Below, piece by piece: positions 33,701 to 43,031 of a DNA stretch of 64,000 bases (position 1 is its first letter; the number at the start of each line of letters is the position of its first letter). The stretch is taken from NCBI GenBank assembly GCA_047495785.1, contig JBLDXI010000002.1:1984001-2048000 (forward strand), given 5' to 3'. Made by a program: the position numbers and the translations under genes. The notes under the pieces are model-generated. The model saw nothing but the letters and a program-made list of their open reading frames with translations, was not told where the DNA came from and did not search any database. Source of the stretch: Lepidodermella squamata. Taxonomy: Eukaryota; Gastrotricha.

Positions 33701-35776
33701 AAAATTATGAATATAAAACAGCGACTGGTTCAACTTACTAGGAATGAACAGAACGTTCTCGTCTTTTCCAGTGCTGGCCGGGCGGATGACTACTGCAGTA
33801 ATAAATACAATCACGAAAAAAATTGGTGAATAAAACAATTACCAGGCTCGTCGAACTTGGGTATATCCTCCGCCTTGGTTAAGAAAATCGGCAAATCTAC
33901 AATAATTGAAAGGTGGTAGTTATACACGAAATCTATTCATCACTTGTTACCTAAGGCACCAAAAAGCGTCTTCTGAAGACGATTGCAGACCTTGATGCTG
34001 GGTTGTCTGATAAGTTGAAGGGCGGGGACAAGGCGGTCTGACAGAAGACTGCCAACACGTTCGGTTCCTTTTGACCTCGTCGTGTGAAATTCCGTGTAGA
34101 ATGGGTCAAGTTCAATCTCCTTCTCAAAGAAGGTGAGGGTTGTTGATGGCTGGAGAGGCTTCGACTCGAAGGCAGTTCGCTCATCCCATGCGAGGACTTC
34201 GTGAATAGTAAGCAGAGGTTCAGTCTTGAGTTTCATCTCTGCAAGAAGTTGGTTAAAAGGAAAAGCAGGAATAGCTGCAGCCTCGAAGATGGTCAAACCA
34301 AAGCCGTCATCAATAATCGGTTCTGCATCAATAGGGGCGATCGGATTTTCAGCCACGGAAGTCATGTCAGGGGTCAACCGAGGTAGCATTTCAAGCGGCT
34401 AAATAATTACCAAAGAATTAGGTGAACAATTCATAACTGCGAGCTTACCATATGCGAGGCAATAGCGTCAGAAATATCCGCACAACCAAGCTGAACAAGA
34501 GCGGTCGCCAGATAGGTGTTCGTATCGGGACGCTCCGCTCTCCGTCTAGACATATCTACTTGTAAAATGCACGAAGCATCATTAGCATCGTGAAACAGCC
34601 TGTCAATTTTCAGGCTGTAAGTGACACTAAGAGAATAAATTAACTGGCCTGAGGTTCGCAAGTCAAGATTTGGCAACGATTCGGCGCATTCACAGAGGGC
34701 CTTGATGTCGACATTGGCGATCAGGGAAGGCTCGATCGGCTGCTTAGCAATGGACTTGCGAAACACACGCCCGCGTAGGAACAATTCGAGTGAACTCATC
34801 ATCGCAATAAGTTAATATCTATGGGTAGAAGCAATACATGCGAAGGTAATGAGAACCAGCAAACTACAGCGTATGATCGATGTTGGCAGGCTTTAGCTAG
34901 GGCTTGATCGGAGAAGGGAGAAATAGGTCATCGATGATCGCTGTCCTATACTCATCCTGAAGCATTCGACAGCCGCTATTTGTCAACCAACCCTGTTTTT
35001 AAATGGAATGATCAAGACAGACTCGAACAAGAATGCACATGCACCCTCAGCAATAGTAGACGGCAGACGTGAGAGTTAAACCCTCTTGGAACAGCTGGAG
35101 ACGATAAACCGCGAAAGGACCAGCAACCCCGCAGCCCCGCAGCCCCGTTGCTATCAACGTCGCTAATTAATTTTTTTTATATTATTCCGATTAACAATAT
35201 TATTATTTAATATAAAATATTTAATAAACAATTCAAAATAAACGTGACAGTCGCAGGGGATTTTCGGCCCGCAATATGGGCACTGATGACATTGATGACA
35301 GCATGGAAATTGCAATTTTAATCTCAAACAGATTCAACGATGGTGAAACTAACAGGGATAATTCCGGTGACGCCGAGCAAGTCATCGGGTGACTCGAGTG
35401 ATTGCTGCTGGTCGACTGCAGGAGTTGGGGCTATATAACTCGGCGAGGTGGGATCGAAGAAGTCTTCTGGCACTGGCTGCGGCGTGACCAGACTATCCCG
35501 GCTGAATTCAACAGTTATCGGCATCATCTTTGGAGGTGGAGGCATCAACGCGTAGTCGTCATCCATCTCGTAAGCTTGTCTTGTCATTGGCGAAAATTGA
35601 ACTTGACCCGGTTGAATTTCTGGCTGGTTGTACTGGCCGTACGGCTGCAGCTGGTACGGATATTGCGCATACGAAGGCTGCCCATAAAACTGGCCTTGCG
35701 GGTTGTAGTACTCACTTCGTGGGTCATAGAACCCGTCACATTGATAACTTTCGAGCTCGGGGTGAGCTCTACTCAT
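24780..35776 (-). CDS. Unknown repeat-family protein, copy B, with 9.2-kb insertion in intron 1
   Basis: Same three-exon gene as copy A: exon 1 at 35776-35354, exon 2 at 26090-25737, exon 3 at 25682-24780. All three frames are open and splice sites are conserved in position, though exon 1 uses a GTTAGT donor. The Q/Y/P-rich N-terminus, the KCFHSTH...CLHCREA cluster and the C-terminal domain with GYFHLLGNCGYYS are retained. Intron 1 spans 9263 bp; removing the element at 26102-35305 leaves 59 bp, the length of intron 1 in copy A. The gene is therefore probably still expressible if the element is spliced out. Function unknown, as for copy A. Confidence 0.7.
26102..26262 (+). repeat. Left terminal inverted repeat of the element
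   Basis: It matches the reverse complement of about 35145-35305 with only a few differences over about 160 bp (for example aaattg versus gaattg, and an AT-run length change). Beyond it the two ends share a diverged block (tttcgcggg-tatc), separated on the right by a repeated gcagcccc word. Confidence 0.92.
26447..29295 (+). CDS. RAG1/Transib-like DDE transposase, ten exons, 752 aa
   Basis: Likely cut-and-paste transposase of the element. Exons 26447-26546, 26609-26680, 26757-26816, 26869-26970, 27024-27277, 27343-27419, 27478-27764, 27876-28104, 28160-28406 and 28465-29295 join in frame with GT/AG borders and no stop. The N-terminus is Ser/Pro-rich, then a Lys/Glu/Gln helical stretch (exon 5). 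The catalytic core follows RAG1 order: D319 in GDGT (27878), D399 in LCADLPA (28173), zinc pair C417xxC420 (CPFC), an LHAALR block, H653xxxxH658 (HIFQFH) and E682 in VELSNK (29080), matching RAG1 D600, D708, C727/C730, H937/H942 and the E962 NESGNK motif. The spacings D to CxxC (18 versus 19) and HxxxxH to E (24 versus 20) are close. No RING finger or RAG2 partner is seen. The assignment rests on motif order, not on a search. Confidence 0.78.
29296..30353. other. Non-coding interior of the element
   Basis: About 1 kb without a supported gene. The phrase ccgccttaatgattt occurs twice (about 29540 and 29729), hinting at small internal duplications. Nothing else recognised. Confidence 0.45.
30354..30791 (-). 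CDS. Small basic protein of the element, unknown
   Basis: Two exons (30791-30645 and 30584-30354) join in frame to give 125 aa. The first half is strongly basic (KRPRRKVD, KQRRQPR), suggesting a nuclear or DNA-associated protein. The second half contains TTDEEVAAYYDLEPR and ends with basic KPKRLFKK. No known domain was recognised. It lies on the strand opposite to the transposase, in the same orientation as the kleisin. Confidence 0.55.
30852..31442 (-). CDS. Small protein of the element, unknown
   Basis: Predicted two-exon gene: 31442-31148, then 31018-30852 after a good GTAAGT donor and a TTGCAG acceptor, giving about 153 aa. The protein looks helical and charged (DDYLKKQQQVRLVRVLEL, LNRDAAKPMLNQLK). 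No family recognised. A shared promoter with the next gene on its left cannot be excluded. The second exon is less certain than the first. Confidence 0.5.
31443..32373. other. Non-coding interior of the element
   Basis: No supported gene in about 930 bp. It separates a minus-strand gene on the left from a plus-strand gene on the right, so it probably contains both promoters. A 60-codon frame at 31987 overlaps an opposite frame and looks like chance. Confidence 0.4.
32374..32802 (+). CDS. Small charged protein of the element, unknown
   Basis: Two exons (32374-32548 and 32603-32802) give 124 aa in frame. The N-terminal half is a charged Arg/Lys/Glu/Ala helix (HKIRMRVYRANRSAEKIAA). The second half is acidic then mixed (DEDDIIDWEQRP). 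The N-terminus is reminiscent of short basic DNA-binding helices, but no family match is claimed. It converges with the kleisin gene; the two ends are about 190 bp apart. Confidence 0.55.
32993..34802 (-). CDS. Kleisin (Rad21/Rec8-like cohesin subunit) carried by the element
   Basis: Six exons (34802-34449, 34398-33951, 33896-33843, 33792-33739, 33684-33607, 33552-32993) join in frame to 515 aa. The first 85 residues fit the Rad21/Rec8 N-terminal domain that closes the cohesin ring on SMC3: FLRGRVFRKSIAK, then LRTSGQLIYSLSVTYS, then DANDAS. The C-terminus fits the kleisin winged helix that binds SMC1: FNDVVNNLDRKNVSKAFFGL, LLAVKNEKILVN. The middle is acidic and Pro-rich, as in known kleisins, and a separase site cannot be named with confidence. 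Length is near the usual 550-650 aa of the family. In known biology kleisins hold sister chromatids together. Its place inside a transposon suggests capture of a host gene, possibly serving chromatin or meiotic targeting of the element; that is inference. Confidence 0.78.
35145..35305 (-). repeat. Right terminal inverted repeat of the element
   Basis: Reverse complement of 26102-26262 with few differences. Immediately inside it is a gcagccccgcagcccc tandem word (about 35130-35145) absent from the left end, so the inner boundary differs between the two ends. The outer end is CAGCATG, ending at 35305. Confidence 0.92.
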
Positions 35777-37866
35777 TTTTGAAAAACCCTACTATGAAGC
35801 AGCATAAAAATGGGTGGTGCGAAACGAGCAAGTAATGAGAGAAAATGAAAAAGAGGATGACGCCCAAATGCCATGGTTTCTTTGGTTCGAACGAGAGTCG
35901 AAACGAACAGATTGTTACCTTGAAGTCCATCATGTGTCTGAATGAACCATTTGACATTTGTGTATTTTACTGGGTCTGCTCAACTTGAATTGGTGATATA
36001 TTCTACTTTCTTACTGTTATATTGCCATACCTGATGTACTCACTGTTGTTAATCTAGATTCTGAATTCAGTTTCGTCATGCTACTACTCATCTCTTCAAC
36101 TTACAGCCTTTCTAGATGATGCAAGGAGTAGTGAAATTGATTCTCGTTGAAAAATCACAGTAAAAAATGCAATAAAAATGAAAACTATGAACAACTTTCT
36201 TGCTACTGCCCTAGAAACCTGCACATGTGGGTGCTCGCCTTGCACTAGGTTTAGCGGCCGATTTCGAAGCCTTAGCCTCAGTCGTATCAGTCGTTGCGCT
36301 GTTCCTGTATTAGAGCTTAGAGCTGTTGATTTTGCAGCTTTACCGCTCTAGAGGAGCATTGAATGAATGAAATGTCGCATTTTTCGCGACTAGCAATTGT
36401 TATTGAACTAATTCGGGCTCAAAAAGCAAGGCAATATAAAGAGCAATTTTTTGGAAACCAAAAAACGATATAATAACAATGAGAAGAGGCTCTATTCGCT
36501 GTTACCCCGCACATGATTCAACTTATATTGCACTGATGACGCAGCGTTCTTGCATAAATCGTGCGCGCTTATACAGTTGAAATAAAAAAAACCTATTTTT
36601 TTATTTCAACTGTAATACTGGCTCGTTCCTCTCTATTCCATTTGAAAAGGCTTTTTATTTGAACCGTAAAGCGCCTCTCATGTAATGAATAATTGTCAGT
36701 ACACATAAGAAGTACTGTGGCCCAGGCTTATTTCAGGAGGGGGGTGACTTTTGACTTCAGAACTTGAATTTCTCTTCAAAATCTCGCCACTTGCCACCCA
36801 TTTACTTGTCAAGTTTTTGTAGCATCAGTGGGTCATGAGACGTACTAAAGGACGCCGCGGCTTCGAAGCTCCCGTTACATGGGCTTCTTGAAGGCCGCGG
36901 ACTGTGCATATCGGAATGTGCATACGAATTAAATTTTAGTCCAGTAATTTCGAAATTAAAGAAATTTTAATTTATAAAATTTTAATTTTTTAAATGTCAA
37001 TAATTAAAAACTGATGAGAATTATTTTACAGCAAAAGATCGGCGTGACGCTGTGTAAAGATGTGTTGATCTCGTTGATCTTAAGCAAAAAAGAGGCTTGA
37101 GATGATTGCAAAAAGTGTAATGAGATGATTCATTGGTCGATTTGGACTTTGGACCTCATTAAAAATATCACGCATTTTCTGATTCTCAGCAAGCCGCGGC
37201 GTCCTATAGTACGTCTCATGCAGTGGGTACCCGCGGGCTCTAAAATTTATTTTTTGAATGATTTGATTTTTCAAGAAAAATACAACTACCAAATCAAACT
37301 AATGACTTCCCTCCCGAGAGCCGATATCGAATTCTGTTTTCGATTTTAAATTAGTGATTTTTACAGATATCAGCAGTGTAGGAAGCCAACACTGAAAATC
37401 CATAATACATACCTATACAAATACAAAAAAACCTAAACAAAATACGTTCATCATCCTCTAACAAATATCGCTGAGATGTTAGATAAAATCATATTGATAT
37501 TGGATGTTTGTCGATGCAAATGCGTCGACCTACAAGTTTTCCTGCGGTTTTTATTTTATAACTCAATCATCCTATAATTTATAACCAGGAAAAAGCATCC
37601 TCTATATTCGTTCTGAATTCGAACAATTGGAATAGGAAAATGAATAATGGAAAAATCAGGGATATTAGGAGCATGTTGCATTTAAAAATGTCACCATAAG
37701 CCTTAGGAATCCGATTTGTAGGCACATCACATTAAAGAGTGTTTAAAATCACATTCCGAGGGGGGCGCTGCATTTTCGAGAGGGTCATTTCGAAGCTGGT
37801 TCGCTTCATGTCAGATTAAAGCGGATAAGTTGGATCCCGATGGGCAAATTTTCTACAATTCATATA
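35777..37866. other. Intergenic, no gene seen; small hairpin
   Basis: About 2 kb upstream of copy B without a supported coding region. A hairpin with arms of about 18 bp lies at 36573-36613 (acagttgaaataaaaaaa and mate). The right end (about 37590-37860) is the partner of the duplicated block at 21640-21900. A 74-codon frame at 37125 is not protein-like. Confidence 0.45.
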
Positions 37867-38364
37867 TCAGCCATTTATGGCGCCCATTTGAGCCAAGGCT
37901 CTTTCGAACTGTTCGCGGTATTTTTCCGCGTTTCTCTCCATGGTGAAACGCAAGTCCTGCTGATTGCCGCGCACGTCCTGTACGATGGCTTCGCCAGCTT
38001 GACGGTTGATATTCGCCTGCGAAAACAGCTCCCCCTGCTGCTGGTTAATAGCACTTTGAATGCGGCCCATCAAGCCTTGATGTTGGCTCAACGCTCTATC
38101 TGAGGCCGCGCTTGCTTGCTGCAATTCGTGACCGTAGGCCAATTGATGCGTTCGTACATTGTCCATTTCCTTGTTGTACTCGTGGACCTGCTCCTGAAAC
38201 TTCAGCTGTTGGGTATGCTGGTAATATCCAGCGCCCGCAGTGATGGCTGCACCGATTAGAGCTGCAGCGAGAATACTCAATGTGACTGGCTCGCCGCTGA
38301 CTGAGACAGCATTGAAAGCTGTCAGAACGACTAGCGTTGACACCAACCCAGAAAAAACCTTCAT
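37867..38364 (-). CDS. Small secreted helical protein 1
   Basis: Intronless frame of 165 codons. A signal peptide (about residues 1-24) is followed directly by an Ala/Gly-rich hydrophobic segment (LSILAAALIGAAITAGAGYY) and then by a Gln/Glu/Lys-rich helical region to the C-terminus (QQGELFSQANINRQAGEAI). This layout, one GA-rich membrane-seeking helix plus coiled coil, recurs in the two genes to its right. Function unknown. It resembles pore-forming or membrane-inserting helical proteins in general layout only. A decayed partial duplicate lies at 21904-22195. Confidence 0.65.
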   Translation of the reverse strand: MKVFSGLVSTLVVLTAFNAVSVSGEPVTLSILAAALIGAAITAGAGYYQHTQQLKFQEQVHEYNKEMDNVRTHQLAYGHELQQASAASDRALSQHQGLMGRIQSAINQQQGELFSQANINRQAGEAIVQDVRGNQQDLRFTMERNAEKYREQFERALAQMGAING

Positions 38365-39095
38365 CGCTTAATTGCTTCTATCAACGAGCCCTAATACCCT
38401 AATATACCATAATGAGCTCCCGTCGTGTATGAACTGAGTTGATTACGGAATATTGCATTATACGAGATCATTTCCACCTGTTTTTTTTACATAATCAAGG
38501 CTATAAGATGAATCATGTAATTGTGGTCCAATTCAAGCTAGCCAAAAAGTTGACTAAGAAAATTCGACGTGACTGGTTTTTAGAGCTTTGAATTGCGAAT
38601 CAGCAAGGCACAGCATGAGGACTAAGATACCGATCAGTTTTTAAAAAAGTTCCATTTGCAGTGTCGATTTTCGAATATTTTACAGAGAGGTTGGGTTGTG
38701 ATTTCAAAACAGCGGTTTTAAAGAGGAAAGCGGCCCCAACGTTGGCCCCAACGTTATGGGTATTTTGCCTTTTTATTTGTTCTCGGTGAAAGTTGTGTCA
38801 ACTGTCAATAATCATAGATAACTTATATTTCCACAAGGAAAACGAGACATGCATGAAGGAAAAGAAATAGGAAAAGGAATACGAGCCTTTGGTCTGGGTA
38901 TAGGAATCTACTAATGTTACATGAATAGTCTTGCGGCTGCATCTCGGCCAATCCAAATCAAGGGGTGTCATCATTAGTTCATGCAACGTCGTTTCATTTA
39001 TCGTCTTTTCGGTGTATTTGAGCGACTGTTTGACAGCAAAATAGTCTCCAGCTAAGAATATCACACATAAGATCATTCATAAATGTTTTCAAAGC

Positions 39096-39728
39096 TTATA
39101 CCTTGTGTAAATCATCTCGACTATTTTTAGCTTGAACAGCAATGTAAATTGCAGCTTGCTGCTGCGGCAAATCAGCGCTGGGCCGGAAACCTGCCGCCTC
39201 GTACGTTCCTTGGAAGGCGATCGGTGACGGCTTATCTGTCAAGTTTTGGTCGATAGCCGCCAGCATTTCGCCAGTTTGTTTCCGCTTATCAGCCCTCTTA
39301 ACCTGGGATGCTGCAATATCGGCCGCAGAAGTGTCTGTCGCAGCTGCCTTGACCATTGTGGTGATTACACTGACTGCCGCAGCTTTCTTGTCTGCATCCT
39401 GCTTTTTTTGCTTCTCTTCTTCCCGCAGTGTGCTTTCAATTTCGAGAGTTTGGCTTTGGTAAGCCTGTTGCGCTTCGAGGTTTTCCTTCTCGAGTTTTAT
39501 CAACTCTTCCTGTTGCTTGGCTCGTTGGTCCATTAGCTTGATTTGATAAGCAGCGTTATCCTCAGCAGCATTCTTTTGCTTTACGGCATTAGCAATCGCT
39601 ATACCTGATGTTGTAATAGCGCCGACCACAGACGCGCCGGCTATGACAGATATCGGCTCGCAGGTTGAAACATAAGAAACCTGCGAGATCCCAACAACAA
39701 CGATAATGAAAATAGACGAGCCTCGCAT
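39096..39728 (-). CDS. Small secreted helical protein 2
   Basis: Signal peptide (about residues 1-22), then a GA-rich hydrophobic stretch (ISVIAGASVVGAITTSGIA), then a long Lys/Glu/Gln/Ala coiled coil (about residues 50-140) and a mixed C-terminal tail of about 70 residues. The frame ends at 39096, but a GTATAAG donor lies at the same place and an acceptor near 39055 would add a short basic tail; the choice is open. Same architecture as its neighbour at 37.9 kb, with no clear sequence identity. Function unknown. Confidence 0.62.
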   Translation of the reverse strand: MRGSSIFIIVVVGISQVSYVSTCEPISVIAGASVVGAITTSGIAIANAVKQKNAAEDNAAYQIKLMDQRAKQQEELIKLEKENLEAQQAYQSQTLEIESTLREEEKQKKQDADKKAAAVSVITTMVKAAATDTSAADIAASQVKRADKRKQTGEMLAAIDQNLTDKPSPIAFQGTYEAAGFRPSADLPQQQAAIYIAVQAKNSRDDLHKV

Positions 39729-39913
39729 TGTTCAACAACCGGACTGAGGACTACATCCTACTATTTTTTTTATTTATTCCCGTTCTTCCTGATGCAATGT
39801 TGCTACGGATGTTGCAAATGTGATTCAAATTTGATGAATTAATTACACCAAGTTGATTTAAAAGAATGAATCAACAGCCCCATGTTCAGTGTAAACCAAA
39901 TTAATAACAAAAT

Positions 39914-40555
39914 AATGGTTAAGCCATATCAATTCCGCTCGCTTGCAATCGTAGCAGCCATTCTGCAAGGTAAGGATAATAGCATTTCAAAGTGGCCGAA
40001 AAAATAAGGATTAGTTTTTCAGCGTATGGAGCAAGTTCATTGTATCAAGGATTGTACGTAGAAAAACCTTCCTCAGATGGCAATCCGTCCGCAATAGACC
40101 CGTTACAATCAATGACTGCTATGTACCAGAAGTTGTTAGACAGGCAACACAAATGGGACACGGCTAACGCTGTAGGAGCCGTGGCTAATACGTTGGGAGC
40201 GGCCGGAACTCAGATTGCGCAGAGCGTTGCCTTCGACGGCATTCACGCAGCTAATCAACAGGTGCAGAATAAGCACATTGAGATGGATGCGCTTTCGTTC
40301 GATCGAAACTTCAACCATCGTAAACTCGTTACTGCGCTCAACCTCGAGCAGCAACGAACGCTGCGGGATTTTCGGGCGAAGCAGGCGCGTTACGCTATGG
40401 ACGAGGCGGCAGCTCTTCGTGATACGATAATCAACGGCCAGTTCTTAGGCACGGTCTTGCAAACTGGTATGACTGATGAACAACCAAGCCGCAGTTCTTC
40501 CCCGCAGCGTTTGATGCTGGGCAGCTTCTGGCCAGGATGGCTGCAAGCATTCTGA
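39914..40555 (+). CDS. Small secreted helical protein 3
   Basis: Two exons. A short first exon (39914 to about 39969) encodes a hydrophobic leader (SLAIVAAILQ), and the second runs from about 40021 to 40555. The join reads LQAYGAS. The mature protein has an Ala/Gly-rich segment (NAVGAVANTLGAAGTQIAQ) and a long polar helix with many Gln, Asn and Arg. It is transcribed divergently from the previous gene; the 185-bp gap between them should hold both promoters. Function unknown. Confidence 0.6.
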
Positions 40556-41350
40556 AAAAAACTTCTGAACATCCTAATCGTGTTAATCTTGTCCGCTTCG
40601 AAAGAAGAATGCGTACTCGTTTTTCAACATAAACCTTTCAAAAATTATAACTAAACGAATTCCCTCAAGCTTTGCTATCCTTTCCATTTTCGAATATAGT
40701 AAAACTAATTTGAAATCCTAAACCTAATGGAGAACCTGAGCTATACATAGCTGTAGCAGAAATAAACAATAAAAAGAGAATCGAGATAACTTTGGAATAA
40801 CTATTGCTCCATGTCGAGGTTGCTGAGACCATCTCGAGAAATCCCTGAATCGGTATGATTTGATATGGTACGATACCCATCAATGAAATGGACTACCCCA
40901 TACTTCTTCAGCGGCGAAACAACCTGATTATTTTTAAGACTGTTTACTATCAGAGGCCAATGCTAAGCACTGTCAATATCCCGATTGCACTTGGTAAGAT
41001 TGCTAATCGTCATCTTGAAAAATTCCTGCTCCAAGATTATTCAGGGGATGCCGCATTTTTTGCTCATTTTTCACCTACAATCAAGGTTCCACCTCACAAA
41101 AGAAACCGAATGCCTCACCGGCGATTCCGTGAACCCCTGGCGATTCATATTAATTCAAATCTGATGTAATTTTGCGTTAGGGTCCATCAGTGGCTTTGGT
41201 CCAACGCTGTTATAGGTACATGAGGAGCCTAGAAATATGTAAATTACGGGGTTAGTTTCCGCCAACTGCATTTGTAACATGAATCATCTTGATTAATAAA
41301 CGGATCTGGTAGTTGACAGATTGAAGGCTAAAAGCTGAAAGCTGAACTTG
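40556..41350. other. Intergenic, no gene seen
   Basis: A 93-codon frame at 40888 starts with ATG but has no signal peptide, domain or splice context and overlaps an antisense frame. Nothing else recognised in this stretch. Confidence 0.4.
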
Positions 41351-42778
41351 ATGTTAACATTTATTTGCCTTCTGGTGTTCGGGCTTTTGGCCCATGGGAC
41401 CGATGCGACGCGAATTTACCAAACAAACAGGAATGCCGGAGCAGCTAATCGGAATACCTATCAAGCTTCCCAAGCTTCAGCTGCTAACAGACTAAGTGCT
41501 GCTAACAATGTGCTTAGACAAAATTCAGGTCTGCTGAATGCTGACGACGGCCAGCTTGGATCCCCGTTGAATATTCCCAGGGTAAGCAAAATTCTCCCGA
41601 AACCATCATACGTGCGCCGTCGTTTACAAATGTTTTTCACAAAGTTTTTGTCATTTGAGACAATGGTCACCATCCTTAAAAATCATTCTAGAACGCTGAA
41701 AACAGGTCTATAAAGTAACTTTTTGAGCCGCACATTTTGGTGAATTTTTCAGATTTTTATTACATGTCTAACTCGTAGAAAATTGGGCCTAAATGACATG
41801 AAAAAAATTAAATTGCCGAATTTTTAGTTGAAAATATGATTTTCGGAATCAGCAATTTTTTTAACCCAAGAAATGAGTTGATAAACACTTCGATTCAAAT
41901 ATTTTCATTTTTCGCTAATTGCCGGTTACGGTTAGCTAATTGAGAGAAAAATCGGTAGCCAGTGTGCAGAGCGTCATCGATTACCTACTGGGTTGTGTTT
42001 TTTATTGCGAAATCGTAATTTTTAAGGGGGCAACCATTGTGTCGAAAATTTCTCAGTTTTTCGAATTTGTGAACGACGGCGCCCGTATGATACTATAGAA
42101 GTTTTATATCAACAGCAGAACAATGTTTGGGGCTCGTTCAACAGTAATCCAAGGGTTCAGCCTTCCGTCTCCAGTTATCAGCAAAGCGTTTTGGCCAACC
42201 TCGAGAATCAACCTCCGTTGCCATCGAATGCACAATGGCTCGACCCGAATCGAGTTAGATTCTCGCAGAACAGCGTCAGTCACTTCAAAGGCACAAATGT
42301 TGGCCAGACGTATGAAACTCTTGTCGAAAGCATGCGAAACGGAGGTTGGGACGTTAATGCAAAGCCTCTTGATGTTGTCAGGTTCCCGACTGGAGGACTG
42401 ACGTCCATCGACAACACGAGGGTCCTTGCAGCCCGCAGAGCTAGCACCGATATTGCCGCCGTAGTTCATCCCCACAACGAACCCCTGTCCCCAGGTATGC
42501 TCCGAAGATTCAAGCCAGAAGCTGAAGCCTTGTCGAATAACCAACCCGGTAGAGTCGTTCAAACGTGGGGGGATGCGGTTGAAGGTCGTATGTTGAACAC
42601 GAGAGATAAGGACTTCTATCGTCAAAATCGAGGTGGGTATAATCCGGGCACGGGCTTTACCGATTTCGGATCCAACAACCCACCAGTTGTAACCTTATCG
42701 CAATGGCAGAGGGAGCTGTTCGAGAATTCGGTCAACCAGCCCCTACCACCCTATGTCAACACAAATTATTACGGTTGA
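41351..42778 (+). CDS. Secreted protein with ParB-like fold signature
   Basis: Two exons. Exon 1 (41351 to about 41582) has a signal peptide (MLTFICLLVFGLLAHGTDA) and an Asn/Ala/Gln-rich linker. After an intron of about 510 bp, exon 2 (about 42100-42778) encodes a domain with the order VRFSQNSVSHFKG, a helix (YETLVESMRNGG), DVVRFPTGGLTSIDNTRVLAARRA, then DIAAVVHPHNEPL. This pattern, an xIDNxRxLAA loop following a beta strand, is that of ParB-like/sulfiredoxin-fold domains often found at the C-termini of bacterial polymorphic toxins and in some eukaryotic secreted proteins. Catalytic activity cannot be judged. Animal splicing plus this domain suggests old horizontal acquisition; alternatively it is a diverged host family. 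Confidence 0.6.
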
Positions 42779-43031
42779 GAGAAATAACGGACCACAACCC
42801 TAAAATAGAGAACTCCCTTGTTTTCCTGTTATGCCAAATAAAAATCCTATTTTCCCTCAATAATTTGAATTGATCTCATTTGCGATGCAATCTATTCGAT
42901 CAGTGATGAATATTTCATGTAAAATCGATAGCTTCAGGTTAGAGCTGTGCGAAAGGAAGTGTGTTCGATAAAAATCCGCATTTAACATCACCACTGTATA
43001 ACTAATGCACTGAGAGTTTCGAACCACGATT

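Larger units (their letters stand above)
26102..35305. mobile_element. 9.2-kb terminal-inverted-repeat DNA transposon with RAG1-like transposase and kleisin cargo
   Basis: The ends are inverted repeats of about 160 bp that are almost identical (26102-26262 and about 35145-35305); weaker similarity runs on for some 30 bp. The terminal bases read CATGCTGTCATCAATG on both inward strands. It sits inside intron 1 of copy B, and the paralogous intron in copy A lacks it. If the repeats begin at CATG, a 2-bp GA is duplicated. If CATG itself is the duplicated target, the element is 26106-35301 with a 4-bp palindromic target site. The sequence cannot decide, and neither option is the 5-bp duplication usual for Transib and RAG transposons. 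Genes inside: transposase (+), two small genes (-), one small gene (+), kleisin (-). Intact reading frames and matching ends point to recent insertion. Confidence 0.88.

Noticed and set aside
26102-35305. Polinton/Maverick identity for the insertion
   Set aside because: Size and long inverted ends first suggested it, but no DNA polymerase B, retroviral-type integrase, packaging ATPase or capsid gene is present.
40888-41169. 93-codon plus-strand frame
   Set aside because: Begins with ATG but lacks signal peptide, domain or splice sites, and an antisense frame overlaps nearby.
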